From the NCBI GenBank assembly GCA_963575745.1, contig CAUYUJ010001436.1:407911-471910 (forward strand): a stretch of 64,000 bases of DNA. The letters run 5' to 3'. Below, in pieces: positions 41,790 to 52,338 of the stretch (position 1 is the stretch's first letter; each line of letters begins with the position of its first letter). Below the pieces are notes generated by a model that did no database searches, had not been told where the DNA came from, and worked only from the letters and a program-made list of their open reading frames with translations. This stretch comes from Prorocentrum cordatum. Its lineage: Eukaryota; Sar; Dinophyceae; Prorocentrales; Prorocentraceae. Both the position numbers and the translations under genes were made by a program.

Positions 41790-42545
41790 ATCTTGGAACC
41801 CTCTTGGGCTCTAGTGGGGATGTTTGCAGGGCCTCATGTGCCGTCTTGGGGCGAGGTTGAGAAGAACTAGGGGCGATGGGGGGGGGCCGCTCAGGTCAAT
41901 CAGAGTGTAAAGAATTTGACGGCTCTAAGACTGAGTGGAGCTCCTGTTGGTACTTTTGTATACCATCGGAGGGCCTTCTTGGGCTGTCCTGGGGCCCTCG
42001 TGGGCTGTCTGGGGGGGCTTGGGCCGTCCTGGGGCCGTGTTGGGGCTCTCTCGGGCCCTCTCTGAAGCATCCCGTGACTCTGTTGGAGCCCTCTTGGGGG
42101 TCTTTTAGGGGTCTCTTGGGCGCTCCCTGGCTTTCTTTGCGCTTTATTGACCCATCTTGGGGCCCCATTGGGCCGCCTGGAAGCCATTTCGGGGCGACCT
42201 CGGAAGCTCGCAGATCATTATTGGGCCGTTCGTGGCCAGAAAAGGCGAGAAGCACAGAATCGTTCAAAAATAAATTGAAAATTAAGGTTTTTGGCCTGCT
42301 GAGGCCGTGTTGGAGGTCTTTGCGGGGGCATCCTGGACAGTCTTGAGCCCATGTTTGGTCCTGTTGGAGCACTATGGGGCCGTCTTGGGGCCTTTTGGGC
42401 CTTGCAGAGGACGTCTCGGAAGTGCCTTCTGCTGTCTTGGGCTCCCGATGTAGGCTTCGTGTCGCTCTCTTCGGGGTATTTTGGGCCGTCTCGAAGCATT
42501 GTGGGGCTCTCTTGGGAGCCTGTGGGGTTCATCTGGGGTCCATGT
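41790..42545 (-). repeat. Degenerate TTGGGGCC/CTTGGGCC array (reverse of the CCAAG array)
   Basis: Complementary to the CCAAGATGGC-type arrays at 1150-1780, 7190-7790 and 56065-56770. Interrupted near 42235-42290 by an AT-rich stretch. Confidence 0.6.
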
Positions 42546-42599
42546 GGGGGGGGGTGTCGGTGACATGCCGGGTTTTTCCTTGTAATTTGATAGGTAGAA

Positions 42600-42755
42600 G
42601 GAATGTTCTCTCTGACGCCGAGGGCACAGCTTTTGCTTATGGTCCATCATTTGTGGCCTCGCTCTTTGCGGGGCTTCGAATGGCTATTCTCCCAATGTCA
42701 GTACTCTGCCTGCTCCCCTACAGGCTGTGAGCTAGCCAGGACCCAGCGAATGTTG
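42600..42755 (+). repeat. Repeat family R5, copy b
   Basis: See 41395-41545. The best-conserved stretch is 42712-42752, CCCCTACAGGCTGTGAGCTA then GCCAGGACCCAGCG. Confidence 0.7.
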
Positions 42756-43570
42756 ACTCCCCGTAGATCGGGAAAGCTGTCGCAGTCATCTGCGTCCCAC
42801 TGCTGCTTTCGTTCTCCTACAACAGGCTGCTGATGACCCTTCATATCCGATCCGATCCGATCCGCCTCCTCCGCCGACGACTGTGACGATGATGGAGACG
42901 AAGGCGGAGACGTGAGCGACGACGACGACGACCCCGCGCTCCCGATGACCATAAGCTCTCCTGGGACGCCAGGTGCCGCTTGGAGCCTGGGGCCTGCAGA
43001 GACCAGCCTCGCAAGCGCGGAGGGGCGACGGCGGCGGCAGCAGAGGGCGTCAGCCGTGCACGACGAGGATCGACGGCCTTCGACGACGACAGCGACGAAC
43101 GACGACGACGGCGACTAGCTTGGGCGACGCAGCGGCGACGGGGACGTCTTGGGAGAGCGGGCAAGAGAAGGGGCGGTGGGGATCCTCGAGGCGGCGGGAC
43201 GGCGCACGGGGCCCGCCCAAGACAGATCCCCGAAGGCTGCACCTGACGCTTCAGCTACCCCACACCGCCTCCACCGCCACCGCGATCGCTCTGGGCTCAA
43301 ACGTCGAAGCGCTGCCGGCCAAGCGACTGCCCTCGGCGCGCCAAGGCTCGTGGGTCAACATGCCTCCGAGCACGCGGAGGGCGCGCCGACCGCTACTGAG
43401 GCGGCGGCGCAGGTGCTCTCCCCGCTCTCCTCCCGTCGGTCTGCCGGAATGCTCGCACTGGTCGGCTCGAGCCATCTTGGGTTCTTGGCCTATCGCTGCT
43501 GTGGACCTCGTCCTTCCTCTCCCTCTCGAGGGTCGAGGTTTATGGGCGTTCTTCGCCCCCTCAAGAGACA
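42756..43570. other. Unassigned GC-rich stretch
   Basis: Contains GAC/GAT-rich words (42870-42950, 43080-43150). Open frames on both strands reflect composition. No domain is recognised. Confidence 0.4.
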
Positions 43571-43572
43571 CC

Positions 43573-43628
43573 TCCTCCTCCTCCTCCTCCTCCTCCTCCT
43601 CCTCCTCCTCCTCCTCCTCCTCCTCCTG
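43573..43628. repeat. CCT microsatellite
   Basis: Pure (CTC)n. Confidence 0.95.
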
Positions 43629-43723
43629 GCACCCTGTAAGCACACATCAGGGTCGGATGAGACGAGGCCAGGGGACAACATCGGACCAAGACAAATCGGG
43701 GATCTCTGAGATCCGGCGGTTCT

Positions 43724-43993
43724 GGAGGATGCATCGGGCGCCGCGGCCCTCTCAGAGCGCTTCCAGAAAGCTCTGAGAGTGTTCCAGAACACGCTGGAAC
43801 GATTTATCCGTGTCCGAGCCCCGCCCGATAGGAGAATCGCGGGGGGGGGGGGGGCGACGGAGGATGCATCGGGCGCCGCGGCCCTCTCAGAGCGCTTCCA
43901 GAAAGCTCTGAGAGTGTTCCAGAACACGCTGGAACGATTTATCCGTGTCCGAGCCCCGCCCGATAGGAGAATCGCGGGGGGGGGGGGGGCGAC
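43724..43993 (+). repeat. Perfect 135-bp tandem duplication
   Basis: Copies at 43724-43858 and 43859-43993 are identical, including a 14-base G run near each end. Each holds a hairpin CTCAGAGCGCTTCCAG..AAGCTCTGAGAG and GTTCCAGAACACGCTGGAAC. Recent origin or assembly error. Confidence 0.9.
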
Positions 43994-44114
43994 ACATACT
44001 ACGCTGTCCCTGGGCCCCTGGGCGGAAGGTTGAAACAGGGTTCCGTATTGTCCACGCCCTGCACTGCGACACGCGCCCCCCCTCCCCAGAGGCCCCTAGA
44101 GGCCTCCCAAATGG

Positions 44115-44287
44115 GGTCCGAGTAGGTGGGGTCGGAGGATCGACCGGCATCGTCTATACGTGGGCGATGCGTCGGCGACGTCGGCGATGCAGCGGCGACG
44201 TCGTGGAAATGATCGGGCCTCGCCCCAAGCCGCACCGCCGATGCATCGGCGGTGCGGCCTGATCCTCCCGCGCCATCTACTCGGACC
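44115..44287. mobile_element. MITE family M6 (173 bp)
   Basis: Terminal inverted repeat GGTCCGAGTAGGTGG..GGAGGATC against GATCCTCCC..CCATCTACTCGGACC. Near the right end lies a perfect 30-bp palindrome (44229-44258, centre ATGCAT). A worn relative is at 10256-10395. Confidence 0.8.
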
Positions 44288-44926
44288 GACTCTGAGAGGG
44301 CTAGCGCCCCTCTCCTCGGCGAGCATATGCGTGGCGTATTCCTCGCCGTCCTTGGAGGCTTGGCAAGGGCCGACGTGCAACGGGGCTGGCCCGTAGGCCG
44401 CAGCCTGCACCCCTCCACACGTGTCGACTTGGACAAGCGCCCATGCTCCGCGGGCCACTCCCGCCAGATTCGGGAACATGGCCGATCCGTTCGAACAGAT
44501 CCTGCCAGTGCGCAAACCTGTCGCTGGTCGACTTGCCCAGTGGAGCGGCTGCTCGGGCGCCTCCCTGGGCACACAGGCCGATAGGGGAAGGAGCGACACC
44601 TCGCGCAAACCTCTTCCCCACCTCCGCCCCAGGACTCCAACGCCCTCCCCGCCCTGTCGTGGACCAAGGAGAGACCGTGCCTCTGCGGAGGCCACCGCTG
44701 GCCTTGCAACTGCACTGCCGATGCCACAGGGTGCCTGGCCCTGCTTGGCAGGACAAAAGGCAGAGAAACGGCGCGCACCCGCCGAGGGCATATCTATATG
44801 TTATATATACACATATGCATATAAACATATACAACTATGTATAAACTTATGTATATATATATATATATATATGTACGCGGGCCTGAGGCCAATGAGCGGG
44901 GTGCACATCTGGTTCGTAAGCGCGCG

Positions 44927-45127
44927 CTAATGGTGGGCCGTCCAGGCCGAGGCCTTTCTTCGCAGAGGCCCCGAGACACCCTGCCCCGCCAAAACATGGG
45001 CGCATAGGGGCCCGCTGGCCCGTGCGGCGGCCTCGGGACCCGTGCTGGCCAGAAGGGCCTGGCAATCCGCGGGCCTGATGGCCCCTGTCCTGACGAACTC
45101 CCGCAGCTCCATCGGAGCCAGATGCAA
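44927..45127 (-). CDS. Possible exon, unrecognised
   Basis: A 66-residue minus frame reads MELREFVRTGAIRPADCQAL, then LASTGPEAAARASGP. Its composition is protein-like and unlike the repeat-derived frames nearby. No homologue is recognised and no splice partners are visible in 44290-45160, which otherwise holds nothing identifiable. It may be chance. Confidence 0.2.
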   Translation of the reverse strand: MHLAPMELREFVRTGAIRPADCQALLASTGPEAAARASGPLCAHVLAGQGVSGPLRRKASAWTAHH

Positions 45128-45164
45128 CGAACTCTATGACCCGTCCCAGTCGCAGACAACACGC

Positions 45165-45720
45165 GAGCTGCGATGACCTGCCGTAGGATTTGCGACCAGT
45201 TCTGGTGTACAAGCCGGCACCACAAATTGCCGTACGAGCTGTCGTCTGAGCCGAGGTGGAAGCTGTCGTCATAGCTGTAGTAAACAATCTCGCAGGATCG
45301 GCGGTAGGAACTGACGTATAACATGTAATCTCAGCTGTCGTAGGAGCTGTACGGCAAGCTGCCGAAAGATCTACAGACATGGCTGTAGTAGGGGCTGCAC
45401 CAAGAGCTGCGTTGGCAATTACACTCAGATCTGAAGTAGGAGCTGTGATCTGAGCTGTGGCAGGATTTGCGGCAGGAGTCGTCGTATAAGTTCAAATTGG
45501 AGTTATAGGAACTCCAAACGGAACTGATGTATGAACTGTAACGCGAGATGCAGTCGGAGCTATCGTTGGAAGTGTCGCAGGAATCGTATCAATAGCAAAA
45601 GCACGGGGTGTCATCCAACATGTCGCACACTTTAAAAAAATAGGAGCAGTGGTGTAACCTGGGGCAAGACGTACAGAGCAGGTGTAGGAGCTGTGGCATG
45701 GCTTGTAGTCGTGAGCTGTA
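45165..45720. repeat. Degenerate ~15-bp array (GGAGCTGTCGTA-type)
   Basis: Words such as AGCTGTCGTAGGAGCTGTA and GATCTGAGCTGTGG recur with period about 15 or its multiples, heavily diverged. No gene. Confidence 0.65.
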
Positions 45721-45724
45721 GTGC

Positions 45725-46230
45725 GGGAAAAAATGCGAACATGCGCAACAGAAAGAGCATGAAAAACGCCCCCCCGCCCCCCACCCTCCTATCCCCCATT
45801 TCCCCATGATTCCCCTCTCGTTGTCATTATCTTCCTCTCTCTTATCCAGACCGGCTCCGCAACCCTCACCCGCTGTCTCCCCAACCACTCCCAGACGACG
45901 GGGACATGAAAATGATCACCAGAGCTACACATTCACTATACTTCTACTGGATCTGATAACCATGTGGACTTTAAGCAGCGGCTTAATCCTAGAATATTGA
46001 CGTCCTGCGTTTATCTCTACAATTAAGTCAAGACCACCTCCGCCACAGAAAGGACTGGCGAGGGGACTTGAAGAAGACGAACGAAGATAGAGGAGGAAAG
46101 TGTGGGATGCGTCTCTCTCCCTCTCGCTTTCTCTACCTCCCTCTCTCTCCCGCGTCCAACTCGCAGCCTCTTGCCCCCACAGAGTCCAGAGGGCCGCCCA
46201 AGCGAGTCCCCCGGCAATCGCTCACGTCAA
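45725..46230. other. Unassigned stretch
   Basis: Lower GC than average; small CT-rich runs at 45820-45850 and 46110-46150. No gene recognised. Confidence 0.4.
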
Positions 46231-46231
46231 C

Positions 46232-46285
46232 TCGGCTGCACGCAGGACTGACCCCGGGGCAAGCGTGGCCTTTGGTGCGCGGCTT
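46232..46285 (+). mobile_element. MITE family M2, left-end fragment
   Basis: TCGGCTGCACGCAGGACTGA, CCCCGGGGCAAGCGTGGC, CTTTGGTGCGCGGCT matches the M2 left terminal repeat. An M4 element starts 26 bp downstream and no M2 right end follows. Confidence 0.7.
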
Positions 46286-46310
46286 GCCGATCTCCAAGCG
46301 ATGCGACTGT

Positions 46311-46468
46311 TCAAGGGGCCCCAGGACACACAAATAAATACCAAAAAAGACCCCCTATATTTTCGCATATTGTTTGGGTTTTCGTCTTCCCCCCCCACTT
46401 CCCATGTTTTCCTACATTTTCTGGGGAATCGACGATTCATTGTGTCTGTGTGTTTTTCCCCCTCCTGA
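46311..46468 (+). mobile_element. MITE family M4, copy b (158 bp)
   Basis: Starts TCAAGGGGCCCCAGGACACA and ends CCCCCTCCTGA. An exact 5-bp direct repeat ACTGT flanks it (46306-46310, 46469-46473). About 80% similar by eye to the copy nested in PP2A-A intron 3. Confidence 0.85.
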
Positions 46469-46759
46469 ACTGTATCGGCCTGCGTGCTCGGGCCGAAAAC
46501 GGCCCTTCAAACATTCGCCCTGGAACGCCTCGCAGCTGGGGAGCCGGCTTCCCGCGACCGCCTCGCTCTCGCCCTCTCTAGGGGGAAAACAAACCTACCT
46601 CGTTTTTGACCACCCTCGCTTCCAAGAGGTACCAAACGATGCCAAATTGCAGCCTGTACTGGTCAGGCCACTTGACGAGGAGGCGCGTGATATGGCTTGG
46701 TTTTGCGCCTGGAAGCGAAAGCGGGGTAGGTAATTCACGCTCTGACTCTCACTCCCTGC

Positions 46760-46945
46760 CTCGTGGCCCTCGGCGGCCTTCGGCGGCCCGCGACGGCCCT
46801 CCGCGGCCTTCGGCGGCCTTCGGCGGCCCTCGGCGGCCCTCGGCAGCCCTCCGCGGCCCTCGGCGGCCTTCGTCGGCGGCCCTCGTCGGCCCCCGTCGGG
46901 CCTCAGCCAGCAGCGGCCCTCGGCGGCCTTCGGCGGCGCAGGGGG
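46760..46945. repeat. CGGCGGCCT/CTCGGCGGC short tandem
   Basis: 9-11-base words repeat about 18 times; the encoded peptides are repeat products. Confidence 0.9.
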
Positions 46946-47039
46946 GCCTGCCGCTTGACGATCCTCGGGCTCCCACCGGCGCACCGCACGCTGGGCCGAC
47001 ATGGCCCACTGGCGCTCCGACCTCAGCCGCTGCGCGGAG

Positions 47040-47234
47040 GGCACGTCGCGGTCGCCGTCGCCAAGTCGCTCGCCGTCTCCGTCGTCGTCGTCGCCGCTCG
47101 GTGTCGCAGTCATCGTCGCCGCCGTCGGCGTCATCAGCGTCGACGTCGCCGTCAACCGTCGTCGTCGCAATCATCCGTCGTCCGTCGCACGTCGTTCGTC
47201 GTCCACGTCCTGATTGTCGTCGTCGTCGCCGCAG

Positions 47235-47288
<54 letters not shown>

Positions 47289-47388
47289 GTGCCGCAACCA
47301 CAAGCGGCGGCGGCGTCAGCGTCGACGTCACCGTCTCATGTCGGCGTCGTCGTCCGTCGTTCGTCTGCCGTCGTCTGTCCTCCGTCGT

Positions 47389-47420
<32 letters not shown>

Positions 47421-47508
47421 TTCGTCTTCTCACCACCAACGCAGCCACCGCGGCTGGCGGCCGTAATCGCTGCCACCGTCACCGGCATCGCCATCGCCGT
47501 CGCTTCGT

Positions 47509-47554
<46 letters not shown>

Positions 47555-48080
47555 TGTCGTCGTCTGTCGTCGTCTGTCGTCGTCCATCGTCGTCCATCGT
47601 CATCCGGCTCGTCGTTGTCGTCGTCGTCGTAGCCGTCAACGTCGTCGTCGTCGTCTTCGTCGTCCCTTGTCTTCCGTCGTCGTCGTCGTCGTCGTCGCCG
47701 TCATAAGCGTCGACGTCGTCGTCGTCGTCGTCGTCCGTCGTCGTCATCGTCGTTGCGGTCGTGGTCGTCGCCCCCACATCAACGCCGCCATCTTCGCCGT
47801 CGTCGTCGTCTTCGTCGTCGTCGTGGTCGTCGTCAACCGTCGTCGTCAACCGTCGTCGTCGTCGGCGGCAGCGTCGTCGTCGTCTTCCGTCGTCTTTGTT
47901 GTCGCCGTCGTCGCTGCGGCCACCGCCGTCGTTTTCGGCGTCGTCGTCGTCGATGTCGTCGTCCTCGTCTTCAGTGCCACAGCCGCGGCCGGCAGTCGTG
48001 GTCGTCGTCGTCGTCGCCGCCTCCGCCGCCGCCTCTGCCTCCTCTGGTCGTCGTCGTCGTCCTTCGCTCATTGTCATCGG
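47040..48080. repeat. CGT/GTC trinucleotide tract (~1 kb)
   Basis: Long (CGT)n with interspersed GCCGTC and CCGTCGT. All frames give homopolymer-like peptides (Arg/Val/Ser, or Asp/Thr on minus), so no gene is called. Confidence 0.95.
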
Positions 48081-48084
48081 CCTG

Positions 48085-49000
48085 TCGTCGTGCGTCGTGG
48101 CTCAGTGGCGCTCCGACCTCCACCGCTGTGCGGGAGGCGGGTCACGGTAGCTACTGAAGGGGTTCACGATCGACTCCTGGCCTGAGTCGCTCGCGTTGTC
48201 GTCGTCTTCCTGAGGAGGACGAGGTGGATGTGAACGGGTAGTATGAGGAGGCGAAGGATCCTACCAGCACTTTATTGTCTGCCCCTTCGCCCTGTGAAAA
48301 GACTGCTGCGAGCCGCGTAAGAGATGCATGGTCCTAAGGATGAGGGCGTACGACGGGCTCCTGCCATGACGGCATAGGCTCTGGTTTCCTTCTCCGCATG
48401 GACCGGGCAGTCTTGAATCAGTCTTGAACTATCTCCGCCGTTTGGGCCCTCCGAGCATGTCGGGATTGTCTGTGTTGTACGCCCCACAGAGAGTCGAGAC
48501 GGAGCCAGCCTACGGTAGTCTCTTGGTCTTCAGACGCATCATGGTGATGACGAGGACGACGAGGTAGACGATGCGGAGGGGAAGGTGGATGGCGACGGTA
48601 TTTTTAGGCACGCTGCCAACTAATCATGCCCGCAATCCCACGCCTTGCTACAGAGGGGCTACACAACGATGCTGGCATGCAGGCAAGCCAAGAAGGAGGA
48701 CATGGAAGACGAGGATGACGATCTACACTTCGGCAATGCGACAATGGTAAAGACGAGCCGCCGTCGTAGCGAAGGCCCATGCGACCATCGGGAAGATCGG
48801 GCACTTACAAGGAGAGCGCATCAGCCAGAGAACGCAGTAGCCGCAGAACGCAACAACCGCAGAACGCATTCGCCGGATAACTTTATATCTACTGCGACCA
48901 CGCGCGCGCTTCGCGCGCGCTTAGATTCGATTGAGCGCCAGGGAACAATTGCAACATGTTCATAATGTGGCGTTCGTCCTTTGCATCTGCCACTTACCTC
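48085..49000. other. Unassigned stretch with GC hairpin
   Basis: A strong hairpin GCGCGCGC-TTC-GCGCGCGC lies at about 48902-48920. A short tandem of CCGCAGAACGCA occurs at 48820-48870. No gene recognised. Confidence 0.4.
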
Positions 49001-49228
49001 CTCTGACCCCATATTCCGACAAGTTGTCCGGCATGATGCCGATGCAAATGTACTGGTAGTTTGAGAAGGGCACTGCGGTGTCGGAACTGGAGTCCCGTAA
49101 GTATACCGTAGGACTCGAGGCCACGTGCAAGCAGGTGAACAGGCAAATCATCGCCTGTGAAGTCCTGAGTCTGAGCGGAGCTAAGGTCGACAGAGACCCT
49201 GGCAGGGCCGAGACACTCTGCAAATATT

Positions 49229-50020
49229 GGAGGGAGCGATACCCGAAGACCAACCACTCAGCCACCGCGGAGGGGGGGCCGACAAGGAAGAGCACCCCGC
49301 TCCCCCCCCCCCGCACACGAGAGGGAGGGGGGGGGCGGAAGTGCACCCCCACCTTTCCGTGCTGGGGTGAGAATAGAGGGGGGCGGGGTGCACATCCTGA
49401 CAGGCGGAGGAAACGCCCCCCCCACACACACTCGGACTTTTTCCTCTTCCCCTTCCGCGCGAGGAGAAAGAGAGCCTCCCCCTGGCGCTCCAGTCTCTCC
49501 TTCCCCCTCTCGCGCGCCGGAGGAGCACCGCCCCCCCCAGCACTCGGACTTTTTCCTCTCCCCCTTCCACGCGGGGAAATGGAGAGCACCCCCCTGGCAC
49601 TCCAGTCTCTCGCTTCCCCGATCGCGCGCCGGAGGAGGAGCACCTCCCCAGGATTCGGATGTTTTTGTTTCTCTTCCCGCCCCCGCGCGGAGAGACGAGA
49701 AGCACCCCTCCCTGACACTCCAGCCTCTCCCCCCTCTCTTAGACCCGGTTTTTCATTTTCCTTTCCCGCGCGGGGAGAGGGAGAGCCCCCCCCCCCTCGC
49801 CCTTCCAGTCGCTCTCTCCGCCTCTCGCGCGCCGGAGGAAGAGCCCCCCCCACCAGGACTCGACACGGAAAAGGGGCGTGGGGATGGGGGGTGCAACTCC
49901 TTCTGCCTCCCCCCTCCCTTTCGCGTGCGGTGTGTGTGCTCCTCCATGTCGCCCGCCCCCCCCCCCCCCTTTGGGGTGGCTGAGTGGTTGGCCGTTGGGT
50001 ATCGCTATCGCTCCCTCCTG
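49229..50020. repeat. Inverted pair of a GTGGCTGAGTGGTTGG block
   Basis: On minus at 49267-49229 and on plus at 49974-50020: GGTGGCTGAGTGGTTGG, then GGGTATCGCT...CCCTCC. A looser third copy is at about 51004-51035 on plus (CATGGTCTTCGGATATCGCT). The TGGCTGAGTGG word fits the RNA polymerase III A-box consensus, but no B-box follows. Confidence 0.55.
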
Positions 50021-50338
50021 GCAGGCTGAGGAAGGGCCCCCCCCCGCAGCATTCGGATTTGTTCCTCTCCCCATCCCGCGCGGGGAGGGAGGAGGAGAGC
50101 ATCCCCCTCCCCTCCCAGCACTCCAGCCTCTCTCTCCCCTCTCGCGCGCCAGAGGAGGAGCACCCCCCTTCCGCCTCCCTCCCCTCCAGGACTTCAGTCT
50201 CTCTCTCTCTCTCTCTCTTCTCCTCTCGCGCGCCAGGGGCATCCCCCCCCCCCCCCCCTGTCCCAGGGATTTTGTTGATTCTGTCTTTCTCCCCTCCCGC
50301 GCGGGGAGAGGGAGAGCATCCCCTCTTCCCTAGCACTC

Positions 50339-50375
<37 letters not shown>

Positions 50376-50630
50376 CTTCTCGCGCGCCACAGCAGGAGCA
50401 CCCTCCCCCCGCCCCAGCACTCGGATATTTTCCTCTTCCCCTTGCACGCGGAGAGAAGGAAAGCCTCCCCCCCGGACTCGGACTTGTTACTTTTCCGCTC
50501 CCACGCAGCTGAGCAAGAGTCCCCCCCCCATGGCACTCCAGTCTCTCTCTCTTCCCCTCTCGCGCGCCCGAGGGAAGCTCTCCCACGCGGAGAGAGGAGC
50601 AGCATCCCCCCGCCCCCCTGGCACTCCAAA

Positions 50631-50662
<32 letters not shown>

Positions 50663-50790
50663 TCCACTCTCGCGCGCCGGAGGAGCCTCTCCCCCCAGGA
50701 CTCGGATTTGTTCCTCTTCCCCCCGCGCGGGGAGAGGGAGAGCATCCCCTCCCGGCACTCCGGTCTCTCTCTCTCTCTCTTCGCCAAGGG
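49430..50790 (+). repeat. Minisatellite with CT runs, ~90-130-bp units
   Basis: The recurring order is CACTCGGACTTTTTCCTCTT, CCGCGCGGGGAGAGGGAGAG, CATCCCC, GGCACTCCAGTCTCTC, (CT)n, CGCGCGCCGGAGGAG. About ten units are visible, very uneven in length. Frames across it are spurious. Confidence 0.8.
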
Positions 50791-50799
50791 GTGCACTAC

Positions 50800-51500
50800 C
50801 CCCTGTTATCTGACCCCGGCACGGGAAAAGACAGACAGGGGAAGAGGTGGGGGGGGACCAAAGGGTGCCCCCCCCCCCCTGTAGTCTCACCCCGGCACGG
50901 ATAGGGAGGAGGGGTGGGGGTGGGGGGGCGCACCTCCTCCCGCACCTCCCCCCTTTCGTTTATGCTGGGGGGGGACTCCTCCTTATCTGCTCCCCCCAGC
51001 GTCATGAGTCATGGTCTTCGGATATCGCTCTGACAAATGTTGTTATGATTGTTATGTCCTCCATGCCGGTCTCATGCCACGTCTGACCGGCGGGCAGCAG
51101 CGCGTAGTCCTTGTTGGAGGCCGTCGTGGCTGTCAACGACGGCTCCGCGGCCCGTGCTGCGGCCGACCCCCGCCAAATGGGCCTGCAGTGTGGGCAACCC
51201 GAGCACGCGCTGGCTGAGCGCACACACTGCCCCACGCGCTTGCTCCAGGGCAGCGCTGGTGGCCGCAGGCATCTGCGGCCAAAAATCATCTGGCCTCTCT
51301 GGCCGTGCCGACGGACGCGCGCACTATCTGACAACACCGACGCATCCAGGGCGGGCGAGCCCACAGTCATACGAGAGGACAGCCGCGTCTCTGCCGCGGC
51401 TACAGAGACACACCGAGACTGCACGCACTGCTTTGCAGCCCGCGTCTGTCCTCAAACCTCGTGTCGGACTGGCATGAAGCAGAATGGCTACAACTTTGGA
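50800..51500. other. Unassigned stretch
   Basis: C/G-run-rich to 51000, then mixed sequence. A minus frame (51424-51002) ends WHETGMEDITIITTFVRAIS and could be exonic, but no partner is visible. Confidence 0.3.
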
Positions 51501-51699
51501 CGACGGTGATGATGACGACGGTGACGACGATTACCATGATGATGCTGCTGCCAGCGACGATGGAGGTAACGGTGATGGTGACAGTGATGATGTTGTGTTG
51601 TTGCGGACTACCTCAAACAAGCCTGTCCCTCCCAGGGCGGCAACCAATCTATTGCTAGAAAACAGCGATGTACTGTTATGAGCAGGGAATCAGGGGAAT

Positions 51700-52338
51700 G
51701 TGTATGGGTATAGAAAGACAATCGGAAACCTGTGTGCTCGCTCCACTCAACAAGCTCGCTTGAGAACAACCTCCGCGTTTCTCTGTCGAGTTTGGTGTTT
51801 TGCCATTCCAGGGGCATTTGGGACAAAGCAGTCCCCCCTCTCCAAGGACGGATCTTCCTACCGTGTTGGAACTGCAATTGGGCCCCACGCTATGGTACAC
51901 TGGAAACGCAGGGTTCCCAAAACGAGAAACTTTCGAGCGCACAGGATGCCCTTCTCAGGATTACATGGCCTCACAACCCAATGTCTGCTAGTCAGAACTG
52001 CCGAGCCGATGCCTCAGACAGTGACACCGTCGGAACCGTCTAGCCATATAATGCCCCAAGTGTTCGTCGCTCACTCGCGGCAAGCCGTCGACCAAACTTT
52101 GCATTCTATTTCGGGCGGCCTGGATGCGGTCGAGCTGGATAGCTCTCGAGTTCCCGCTTCCCGCGCAATAAAGGAGCGACTGCCGAACAAATCGCTCGAG
52201 AAGCCGAAGGCTCTAGTAAAACATGGCTCGGCTGTGGCACAATTGGGAACGGTTCGCCTGGAAGATATCCAATGCTCGCGAAATACGGGTTGTGTATTGA
52301 CTTTCCTTCTTCCTTTCAAAACTGATCCAGGTCTCTAA
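51700..52338 (+). CDS. Open frame of unknown function
   Basis: 212 residues from ATG at 51700 to a stop at 52338, in a region of lower GC than the rest, where a frame this long is less expected by chance. The latter half is protein-like (QVFVAHSRQAVDQTLHSISG, GLDAVELDSSRVPASRAIKE). No domain, signal peptide or membrane segment is recognised. Opposite-strand exon candidates begin just downstream (52330-53540), so the two readings compete. It may equally be part of an intron. Confidence 0.22.
   Translation: MYGYRKTIGNLCARSTQQARLRTTSAFLCRVWCFAIPGAFGTKQSPLSKDGSSYRVGTAIGPHAMVHWKRRVPKTRNFRAHRMPFSGLHGLTTQCLLVRTAEPMPQTVTPSEPSSHIMPQVFVAHSRQAVDQTLHSISGGLDAVELDSSRVPASRAIKERLPNKSLEKPKALVKHGSAVAQLGTVRLEDIQCSRNTGCVLTFLLPFKTDPGL

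Noticed and set aside
47040-48080. Long open frames (for example 323 and 215 residues) across the CGT tract
   Set aside because: They are translations of a trinucleotide repeat, open in several frames on both strands, with no domain.
48960-50447. Frames of 495 and about 300 residues over the CT minisatellite
   Set aside because: They follow the tandem units and change with them, so they are repeat products.
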